The translations under genes and the position numbers were made by a program. Below, piece by piece: positions 1-4,710 of a stretch of DNA of 11,514 nt (position 1 is its first letter; the number at the start of each line of letters is the position of its first letter). The notes beneath the pieces are model-generated. The model searched no databases, was not told the DNA's origin, and was given only the letters and a program-made list of their open reading frames with translations. The stretch comes from an uncultured Oscillospiraceae bacterium. GTDB taxonomy: Bacteria > Bacillota > Clostridia > Oscillospirales > Oscillospiraceae. Location of the stretch: positions 1-11,514 of the forward strand of contig CAJUOA010000100.1 of the NCBI GenBank assembly GCA_910587785.1, written 5' to 3'.

Positions 1-307
1 CGGCCTCCTCATAGGCGGCCTTCTCCCAGTACAGGCCGATCTCGGGATAGCCCTCGCGGTGGGCGACACGGGCCATGGCGAGATACATGCCGACCTCGGT
101 GCACTCGCCCTGGAAGTTGGCGCGCAGGCCCTCCAGGATCTCGGCGTCCACACCGGCGGCCACGCCGACCACATGCTCAGCGGCCCAGCTCATCTCGGCC
201 TTCTGCTCGGTGAACTTGGAGCCGGGGACGCCGCACTGGGGGCACTTCTCGGGAGGGGTGTCACCCTCGTGCACATAGCCGCAGACAGGGCAGATCCACT
301 TCTTCAT
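1..307 (-). CDS. Reverse rubrerythrin (N-terminal rubredoxin domain), 3' end outside window
   Basis: Peroxide-reducing non-haem iron protein of anaerobes; the cytosolic enzyme accepts electrons through its rubredoxin centre and reduces hydrogen peroxide at a diiron site. The visible 102 residues start MKKWICPVCGY. Two CxxC pairs (C6/C9 and C22/C25) form a rubredoxin-type Fe(Cys)4 knuckle at the N-terminus. From about residue 45 a ferritin-like helix bundle begins, including the GECTEVGMYLAMAR stretch that carries diiron-ligand glutamates. Rubredoxin first and diiron domain second is the order of clostridial reverse rubrerythrins and the opposite of classical rubrerythrin. The start is fixed by an AAGGAG ribosome site (about 315-320) 7-8 bases upstream. 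It lies 54 bp downstream of perR on the same strand, so it is probably co-transcribed and PerR-controlled. The rest of the diiron domain lies beyond the left edge. Confidence 0.93.
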   Translation of the reverse strand, partial: MKKWICPVCGYVHEGDTPPEKCPQCGVPGSKFTEQKAEMSWAAEHVVGVAAGVDAEILEGLRANFQGECTEVGMYLAMARVAHREGYPEIGLYWEKAAYEEA

Positions 308-322
308 AGTAAAAATCTCCTT

Positions 323-335
323 TTCGTATTACGAA
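323..335. promoter_or_regulatory. 13-bp palindrome upstream of rubrerythrin, possible PerR/Fur-type operator
   Basis: TTCGTA-T-TACGAA is a perfect palindrome. Widened by one base each side it reads in the 7-1-7 format of Fur/PerR boxes, with one mismatched pair. It sits 3 bp upstream of the AAGGAG ribosome site of the rubrerythrin gene and 27 bp past the perR stop codon. A weak -10-like TAAGAT lies next to it on the minus strand (337-342), so it could cover the start site of a separate rubrerythrin promoter. It could also simply fold as an RNA hairpin next to the ribosome site. PerR binding is inferred from context. Confidence 0.45.
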
Positions 336-344
336 TAATCTTAG

Positions 345-359
345 ACGCCGAAACGGCGT
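345..359 (-). other. Short GC hairpin between perR and rubrerythrin
   Basis: ACGCCG and CGGCGT form a 6-bp stem with a 3-base loop immediately after the perR stop codon. On the minus strand it is followed by CTAAGATTATT rather than a run of T, so it is at best a weak terminator or an mRNA-stabilising or attenuating hairpin that could set different levels for perR and rubrerythrin. Confidence 0.4.
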
Positions 360-361
360 AG

Positions 362-742
362 CTAACTGCTTTTTTCCGCACGGCAGGCGGGACAGAGGCC
401 CTGGTAAACCACCGCGTAGCGCTCCAGGAGGAAGCCGCCGGTGTCCTCCGGCATCCCGGCCTCTACCGGGGGGAGGTCCGCCACCGCGCCGCACAGGCGG
501 CATCGGGCGTGGGCATGGGGGGCGGTACAGCCGTCGTAGCGGATGTCGCTCCCGGCCAGGTCCAATCGCAGAATCTTCCCCTCCTCCGCCATGCGGGCGA
601 GGACCCGGTAGACGGTGGAGCGGCTGACAGAGGGGTGCTCCCCATGGACCCGGTCATAGACCACCGCCGCCGTGGGGTGGCTGGTCATGGCGCACAGCGT
701 CCGGTAGATGATGTCCTTTTGCACGGTATTTCTGTCAGCCAT
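362..742 (-). CDS. perR: Peroxide-responsive Fur-family repressor PerR
   Basis: Cytosolic metal-dependent repressor of peroxide-stress genes. The 126-residue protein has an N-terminal winged helix (about residues 8-65, with SRSTVYRVLARM as recognition region) and a C-terminal dimerisation domain. By eye, every regulatory-metal ligand of B. subtilis PerR has a counterpart: H22 (H37), D70 (D85), H76 (H91), H78 (H93) and D89 (D104). The structural zinc CxxC pairs are C81/C84 and C117/C120. Aspartate rather than glutamate at D89 favours peroxide sensing over iron sensing in this family. The start at 742 is chosen because AGGAG (751-755) lies 8 bases upstream; a longer frame from 796 would begin upstream of the promoter's -10 box. 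It precedes the reverse rubrerythrin and is divergent from the cytidine deaminase gene. The inverted repeat on its -10 box suggests autoregulation. Confidence 0.9.
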   Translation of the reverse strand: MADRNTVQKDIIYRTLCAMTSHPTAAVVYDRVHGEHPSVSRSTVYRVLARMAEEGKILRLDLAGSDIRYDGCTAPHAHARCRLCGAVADLPPVEAGMPEDTGGFLLERYAVVYQGLCPACRAEKSS

Positions 743-767
743 CGGTCTTGCTCCTAAATGAGATTGA

Positions 768-782
768 ATCCTAGATAAGGAT
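768..782. promoter_or_regulatory. Inverted repeat over perR -10, likely autoregulatory operator
   Basis: ATCCT-AGATA-AGGAT is a 15-bp inverted repeat with 5-bp arms. It overlaps the -10 box and probable start site of the perR promoter. In the 7-1-7 layout used for Fur-family boxes five of seven pairs match. Bound repressor here would block RNA polymerase. The repeat and its position are seen; PerR binding is inferred. Confidence 0.5.
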
Positions 783-806
783 ACTTCATTTTTCATCCGA
801 TGTCAA
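778..806 (-). promoter_or_regulatory. Sigma-A promoter of perR
   Basis: On the minus strand TTGACA (801-806) is a perfect -35 box. Seventeen bases downstream lies TATCCT (778-783) as -10. Transcription should start about 770, giving a leader of roughly 28 bases ahead of the start codon at 742. Confidence 0.75.
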
Positions 807-825
807 GAGAACAGCGCCGGACGGC

Positions 826-854
826 TTGTAAACTTTCTGTGAATGTGCTACAAT
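826..854 (+). promoter_or_regulatory. Sigma-A promoter of the cytidine deaminase gene
   Basis: TTGTAA (826-831), a 17-bp spacer and TACAAT (849-854). Transcription should begin near 861, about 25 bases before the ATG at 886. It is back to back with the perR promoter, the two -35 boxes being 19 bp apart. An in-frame ATG at 853 falls inside the -10 box, which excludes it as the start. Confidence 0.75.
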
Positions 855-885
855 GGGGGCAGCTTTTATAAAGGAGGCACCCCCT

Positions 886-1284
886 ATGGATGAGAAAACG
901 GCCCTGTGCCAAAAGGCTGTGGAGATGCTGAAAATGGCCTACGTGCCCTACTCCCGCTTCCCTGTGGGCGCGGCCCTGGAGTGCGCCGACGGCACGGTCT
1001 TCACCGGCTGCAACATTGAGAACGCCGCCTACACCCCCACCGTCTGCGCCGAGCGCACCGCCGTATTCAAGGCCGTCAGCGAGGGACGCCGCGCCTTCCG
1101 GCGCATCGCCATCGCGGCGGATACGGAGAAGTTCTGCGCCCCCTGCGGCGTGTGCCGTCAGGTGCTGGAGGAGTTCGCACCGGAGATCGAGGTCATCCTG
1201 GTCAACCGGGAGGGCAAGACCCTGGAGCTGACCCTGCCGGAGCTCCTCCCCTACGGCTTCGGCCCCAAGGACCTGGAGCGCTGA
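886..1284 (+). CDS. cdd: Cytidine deaminase
   Basis: Cytosolic pyrimidine-salvage enzyme that hydrolytically deaminates cytidine and deoxycytidine to uridine and deoxyuridine. The 132-residue length matches the small homotetrameric class. Zinc-site motifs are complete: TVCAERTA (zinc ligand C54, catalytic acid/base E56) and PCGVCRQ (zinc ligands C87 and C90). The substrate-binding N-terminal segment AYVPYSRFPVGAAL and the GCNIENAAY stretch are also typical. The start at 886 has AAGGAGG (871-877) 8 bases upstream. It is a single-gene transcript with its own promoter and terminator. In many Firmicutes cdd sits with era or deoC; here it does not. Nothing looks damaged. Confidence 0.96.
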   Translation: MDEKTALCQKAVEMLKMAYVPYSRFPVGAALECADGTVFTGCNIENAAYTPTVCAERTAVFKAVSEGRRAFRRIAIAADTEKFCAPCGVCRQVLEEFAPEIEVILVNREGKTLELTLPELLPYGFGPKDLER

Positions 1285-1291
1285 CAGCCCG

Positions 1292-1321
1292 GTCCCCCTG
1301 CCCCGCGGCGGGGGGACTTTT
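1292..1321 (+). terminator. Intrinsic terminator of cdd
   Basis: GTCCCCC (1292-1298) pairs with GGGGGAC (1311-1317) across a GC-rich 12-base loop. TTTT follows at 1318-1321. It starts 8 bases after the cdd stop codon and abuts the stop codon of the convergent methyltransferase gene. The T run is short, and on the minus strand there is none. Confidence 0.7.
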
Positions 1322-2192
1322 ACCGGTCCAACAGCGCCCGAAGGGCCCGGATGTGCTCCGGCGTGGTGCCGCAGCACCCCCCCAGCACCGACGCCCCGGC
1401 CCGCCGGAGGGCCCCCATGTGCCGGGCGAAGTCCTCCGGCCCCATGCTGTAGGCCACTTGGCCGTCGGGGAGGATGGAGGGCATCCCCGCGTTGGGCTTC
1501 GCCGCCACGGGAACCCCTACCGCCCCCCGAATGGAGGAGATGACCGCCTCCAGTTGGTCCGGGCCCACCGAGCAGTTGATGCCTACGGCATCGGCCCCCA
1601 GGGCCTCAAGAGCGGCGGCGGCCTCGGCGGCGGTACCGCCGGAGAAGAGGCTCCCGTCCGCCTCCACGGTGAGGGTGCAGAGGACCGGGAGGGCGCACAC
1701 CTCCCCCGCCGCCTCCACCGCCGCCATGGCCTCCGCGGCGGAGAACATGGTCTCCACCACGATGAGGTCCACCCCCGCCGCATCCAGGGCGGCGATCTGC
1801 TCCCGGTAGAGGGCCAGGGCGTCGGCGTAGGTGTAGTCCGGGGCGGCGTCGGGGACCTTGCCGCTGGTGGTCACGTCCCCGGCCACCAGGGCCCGGCCCC
1901 CGGCGGCCTCCCGGGAGAGGGCCGCCAGGGCCCGGTTGAGGGCAGTCAGGTCCCCCCCGTCGCCCCGGGAGGCCATCATGGCCCGGTTGGCCCCGAAGGT
2001 GGGGGCGTAGAGCACCTGACTGCCCGCGTCCACATAGGCCCGCTGGAGGCGGAGAAGGGCCTCCGGGCGGGCCAGGACCCACCGCTCCGGGGATACCCCC
2101 CTGGGCATCCCGGCGGCGAGGAGGTTCGACCCGGTGGCTCCGTCCAGGAGCAGGGGCTGTTCGGTCAGTTTCTGAAACTCGCTTTTCGTCAT
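1320..2192 (-). CDS. Stand-alone homocysteine S-methyltransferase-domain protein
   Basis: The 290 residues form one homocysteine-binding (beta/alpha)8 barrel, the domain shared by the N-terminus of MetH, betaine-homocysteine methyltransferase and MmuM. It would transfer a methyl group to homocysteine to make methionine. The barrel opens with LLLDGATGSNL (residues 14-24). Zinc ligands are the family's three cysteines: C207 in GINC, and C273/C274 in GGCCGTTP. No folate-binding, cobalamin or activation domain follows, so the methyl donor is either a small S-methyl compound used directly or a partner protein; none is encoded nearby. The start at 2192 has GAGGA about 6 bases upstream and a promoter. 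The gene is monocistronic. The family is secure; the substrate is not, so I give no symbol. Confidence 0.85.
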   Translation of the reverse strand: MTKSEFQKLTEQPLLLDGATGSNLLAAGMPRGVSPERWVLARPEALLRLQRAYVDAGSQVLYAPTFGANRAMMASRGDGGDLTALNRALAALSREAAGGRALVAGDVTTSGKVPDAAPDYTYADALALYREQIAALDAAGVDLIVVETMFSAAEAMAAVEAAGEVCALPVLCTLTVEADGSLFSGGTAAEAAAALEALGADAVGINCSVGPDQLEAVISSIRGAVGVPVAAKPNAGMPSILPDGQVAYSMGPEDFARHMGALRRAGASVLGGCCGTTPEHIRALRALLDR

Positions 2193-2240
2193 GGCGTCCT
2201 CGCTTCCTCAGCCCGGAGGCTGTCAGTCGTGATGGAATAG

Positions 2241-2269
2241 AGCATACGCCTCCCGGGGCTGGACGTCAA
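2241..2269 (-). promoter_or_regulatory. Sigma-A promoter of the homocysteine methyltransferase gene
   Basis: On the minus strand TTGACG (2264-2269), a 17-bp spacer and TATGCT (2241-2246). Transcription should start near 2234, about 40 bases upstream of the start codon at 2192. I see no S-box or other methionine riboswitch in this short leader. Confidence 0.7.
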
Positions 2270-2289
2270 GGAGGCGGGTTTGTTGAATT

Positions 2290-2397
2290 TACAAAAGACT
2301 TTCGGCAAAAATTTGTAGAAAATTTTCTATACCCCGTTGCTTTCCTGGCTTTTGTATGTTATACTTGTACAGTAAAACTCCCCGTGAACTATACAAA
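2290..2397. promoter_or_regulatory. Cluster of four TACAAA hexamers around the AraC-gene promoter
   Basis: TACAAA occurs on the plus strand at 2290-2295 and 2392-2397, and on the minus strand (read TTTGTA) at 2312-2317 and 2351-2356. Two copies lie upstream of the -35 box, one in the spacer region before the -10 box and one downstream of the start site. Repeated half-sites flanking a promoter are typical of AraC-family operators, so this is a candidate autoregulatory site. The island is AT-rich, so some copies may be chance. Confidence 0.35.
2337..2365 (+). promoter_or_regulatory. Promoter of the AraC-family regulator gene
   Basis: TTGCTT (2337-2342), a 17-bp spacer and TATACT (2360-2365). 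Transcription should start about 2372, leaving a leader of about 85 bases. The leader contains a small hairpin, GCATC-GCCG-GATGC, at 2408-2421. Confidence 0.65.
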
Positions 2398-2456
2398 GTG
2401 CCGGACAGCATCGCCGGATGCCAGTCACGGCAGACGGAACCGGGAGGCGGTAAACG

Positions 2457-3314
2457 ATGGATACATTATCATTCTCGATCTTCCCCAACGACAATTTCCT
2501 CGATCTCAGGCTCTATCAGTACGGCTGGGAGCAGTGTGCGCCCCTCCACTCCTTCGGTCCCTTTGTGCGCAACCACTACCTCTTCCACTATGTGATCTCG
2601 GGCCGGGGGATGCTGGACTCCAATGACGCCGACGGCGTCACCCACCGCTATAACCTGGGCCCCAACCAGGGCTTCCTCATCTCTCCCGGGCAGGTGAACA
2701 CCTACTGCGCCGACGAGAAACAGCCCTGGAAGTACACATGGCTGGAGTTCGACGGCCTGCGGGCGGCGGGGTTCCTGGACTGCGCGGGCCTGGGGCTGTC
2801 CCAGCCCATCTTCCGTCCCCAGAGCGCCGCCATGGGCGCGGCCGTCAGTGAGCAGATGCTCTATATCGCCGACCACGCCGACGCCTCGCCGCTCCATCTG
2901 GTGGGGCATCTATGCCTGTTCCTGGACGAGCTCATCCGCGCCTCCGCTACCCGGCGGGAGCGCCGGGCCGGACAGCACCAGGACTTCTACATCCAGGAGG
3001 CGGTCAGCTTCATCCAGCAGAACTTCCAGAACCCCATCACCGTGGAGGAGGTGGCGGATGTCTGCAAGCTCAACCGGAGCTACTTCAGCAAGCTCTTCAA
3101 GGAGACGATGGGCTGTACGCCCCAGGAGTTCATCATCCGCCTGCGCCTGACCAAGGCGGCGGAGATGATGAAGACCACCAACGCCTCCATTGGAGATATC
3201 TCCCTCCACTGCGGCTACCCCAACCAGCTCCACTTCTCCCAGGCCTTCAAAAAGCGCTACGGCCTGCCCCCCAGGGAGTGGAGAAAAGAGAACAAGATTA
3301 TGGAGAAGAGCTGA
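2457..3314 (+). CDS. AraC-family transcriptional regulator with N-terminal cupin sensor
   Basis: DNA-binding activator or repressor of 285 residues, a normal length for two-domain AraC proteins. Residues about 15-150 look like the cupin-type AraC ligand-binding domain, including NHYLFHYVISGRG and the PGQVNTY turn. The C-terminal double helix-turn-helix runs from about Y178 to the end: first helix-turn-helix ITVEEVADVCKLNRSYFSKLF (194-214), second around ASIGDISLHCGYPNQLHFSQAF (243-264), then the family signature KKRYGLPPREWR. The start at 2457 has GGGAGG (2442-2447) 9 bases upstream. The ligand cannot be read from sequence; regulators of this type often sense sugars. It is monocistronic and convergent with nagA, so a role in amino-sugar control is possible but rests on position alone. 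Confidence 0.9.
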   Translation: MDTLSFSIFPNDNFLDLRLYQYGWEQCAPLHSFGPFVRNHYLFHYVISGRGMLDSNDADGVTHRYNLGPNQGFLISPGQVNTYCADEKQPWKYTWLEFDGLRAAGFLDCAGLGLSQPIFRPQSAAMGAAVSEQMLYIADHADASPLHLVGHLCLFLDELIRASATRRERRAGQHQDFYIQEAVSFIQQNFQNPITVEEVADVCKLNRSYFSKLFKETMGCTPQEFIIRLRLTKAAEMMKTTNASIGDISLHCGYPNQLHFSQAFKKRYGLPPREWRKENKIMEKS

Positions 3315-3339
3315 CCGGAAGGCCAGCTCCTCTCTTTTT
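3308..3339 (+). terminator. Intrinsic terminator of the AraC-family gene
   Basis: GAGCTGACC (3308-3316) pairs with GGCCAGCTC (3321-3329), one mismatch, across a GGAA tetraloop. CTCTC then TTTTT (3335-3339) follows. The stem includes the stop codon of the gene. Confidence 0.75.
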
Positions 3340-3360
3340 GCGCAGAAAGTCCCGGAGCGG

Positions 3361-3379
3361 CGCCCCGGACCTCGGGGCG
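3361..3379. terminator. GC hairpin after nagA, possible terminator
   Basis: CGCCCCG and CGGGGCG form a perfect 7-bp stem with a 5-base loop, 9 bp beyond the nagA stop codon. There is no good T run on the minus strand, so it may be a weak or Rho-assisted terminator for nagA or a back-up for the AraC gene. Confidence 0.45.
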
Positions 3380-3388
3380 GAGCGGCGT

Positions 3389-4492
3389 TTATGCGATCTT
3401 CTGCCCGTCAATGAACACCGCCTTGATGTTCAGCTCCTGGTCCAGGACCACCAAATCGGCCAAATTCCCCGCCTCGATGGAGCCGATGCCCTGGAGCTTC
3501 GCCGCCTGGGCGGGGGCGGTGGAGGCGGCGTAGACAGCGGCCTCCAGAGGCAGGCCGAACTTCACCACGTTGCGCACCGCGTCCATCAGGGAGATGGAGC
3601 TCCCGGCGATAGTACCGTCCAAGAGGGTGGCCTTGTGGTCCTTGACCACGATGGGCTGTCCGCCCAGCTCATAGCCGCCGTCGGGCATCCCGGCGCAGCG
3701 GAGGGAGTCGCTGATGAGGTTGAGCTTGTCCCCAAAGAGCCGGGACACCGCCCGGATGACCGAGGGGTGGACGTGGAGGCCGTCGCAGATGAGCTCCACG
3801 CTGGCCCCGGCGTCGAAGGCCGCGCCGATGACCCCCGGGGCCCGGTGGAGGAAGGAGGGCATGGCGTTGAAGAGATGGGTGGCGTGGGTGGCCCCGGCGG
3901 CGAAGGCCGCCATGGCGGTGTCGTAGTCCGCGGTGGTGTGGCCCAGGGAGACGGTGCAGAGCTCTGACGCCTCCCGGATGAAGTCCATGGCCCCCTCCTC
4001 CTCCGGGGCCACGGTGACCAGCCGCACCAGGCCCCCGGAGGCGCCGTCCAGCCGGTGCAGAAGGGCGGCGTCCGGCTTGTGGAGGTTCTCCGCCGCCTGG
4101 GCCCCCCGCTTGGCGTAGCTGAGGAAGGGGCCCTCCAGGTGGATGCCCGCGCACCGGGCGGTCCCCTCGGCGCGGAAGTCCCGGATGGCCTCCATGGCCG
4201 GGGTGAGCTGGTGCTCCTTGAGGGTCATGGTGGTGGCGAGGAAGCTGGTCACGCCGTGGGCGGCGTAGTAGTCCGCAAGGGGGCGGAGCCCCTGGGGCTT
4301 CCCGTCGGAGAAGTCCTCTCCCACCGCGCCGTGGGTGTGGATGTCCACAAGGCCGGGGATCACATAGCACCCGGCGGCGTCCAGGTCCCCGGGGCCGGAG
4401 AGGGTTCCAAGGGCGGTGATGGTCCGGGAGAACTCCAGGTCCATTTTCTGGAAGCTCCCCGCTGTGAATACGTTCCCGTTTTTGATGCGCAT
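3389..4492 (-). CDS. nagA: N-acetylglucosamine-6-phosphate deacetylase
   Basis: Cytosolic amidohydrolase that converts N-acetylglucosamine-6-phosphate to glucosamine-6-phosphate and acetate, in amino-sugar use and cell-wall recycling. The 367-residue length is close to the family norm of about 380. Visible motifs: HTHG (52-55) of the amidohydrolase barrel; HLEGPF with metal ligand E120; metal ligands H185 and H206 (THLFNAM); substrate-binding DGLHVHP (237-243); catalytic D262 in ISDSL. Spacings between E, H, H and D nearly equal those of E. coli NagA. The start at 4492 has AAAGGAGG (4499-4506) 6 bases upstream; the open frame continues to 4579 but overlaps the promoter. No nagB or transporter gene lies next to it, so glucosamine-6-phosphate deaminase must be elsewhere. 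Confidence 0.93.
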   Translation of the reverse strand: MRIKNGNVFTAGSFQKMDLEFSRTITALGTLSGPGDLDAAGCYVIPGLVDIHTHGAVGEDFSDGKPQGLRPLADYYAAHGVTSFLATTMTLKEHQLTPAMEAIRDFRAEGTARCAGIHLEGPFLSYAKRGAQAAENLHKPDAALLHRLDGASGGLVRLVTVAPEEEGAMDFIREASELCTVSLGHTTADYDTAMAAFAAGATHATHLFNAMPSFLHRAPGVIGAAFDAGASVELICDGLHVHPSVIRAVSRLFGDKLNLISDSLRCAGMPDGGYELGGQPIVVKDHKATLLDGTIAGSSISLMDAVRNVVKFGLPLEAAVYAASTAPAQAAKLQGIGSIEAGNLADLVVLDQELNIKAVFIDGQKIA

Positions 4493-4549
4493 GATGTGCC
4501 TCCTTTGTTGATCGGGTGTTGGCCGGAATAGCGGGATCTGCTTGTACAC

Positions 4550-4578
4550 AGCATACCACAAACCGGAGGAGATTTCCA
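4550..4578 (-). promoter_or_regulatory. Probable promoter of nagA
   Basis: On the minus strand TGGAAA (4573-4578), a 17-bp spacer, and TATGCT (4550-4555) preceded by TGG, an extended -10 element. Start near 4543 gives a leader of about 50 bases. The -35 match is moderate. Confidence 0.55.
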
Positions 4579-4632
4579 TGGGGGAGAAAAAACTTTCTCT
4601 CCCAATTTATCCGTATCTCGCGCACAATCCCC

Positions 4633-4661
4633 TTGCAGAGGCGGCAATACTATGGTATGAT
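4633..4661 (+). promoter_or_regulatory. Promoter of the HD-GYP-like gene
   Basis: TTGCAG (4633-4638), a 17-bp spacer and TATGAT (4656-4661) preceded by TGG, an extended -10. Transcription should begin about 4668, which rules out the upstream in-frame starts at 4516 and 4660 and leaves the start at 4711. It is divergent from the nagA promoter, with 54 bp between their -35 boxes. Confidence 0.7.
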
Positions 4662-4710
4662 GGAAAAGAAATATATACATGTGATAACAAGCCGGACCAT
4701 GGAGGACATC

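Noticed and set aside
743..796. An 18-residue N-terminal extension of PerR starting at 796
   Set aside because: The extension would begin upstream of the -10 box of the perR promoter, and the internal ATG at 742 has a well-spaced AGGAG.
1152..2240. A 362-codon plus-strand frame over the methyltransferase gene
   Set aside because: It begins inside cdd, crosses its terminator and encodes a Gly/Pro/Arg-rich product; the minus strand has the conserved zinc-site motifs.
2193..2240. A methionine-type riboswitch in front of the homocysteine methyltransferase gene
   Set aside because: The predicted leader is only about 40 bases, too short for an S-box or T-box, and shows no terminator/antiterminator structure.
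4516..4710. A 65-residue N-terminal extension of the HD-GYP-like protein
   Set aside because: The extension runs through two promoters and the start at 4711 has a strong GGAGG site; the extra residues read as intergenic translation.
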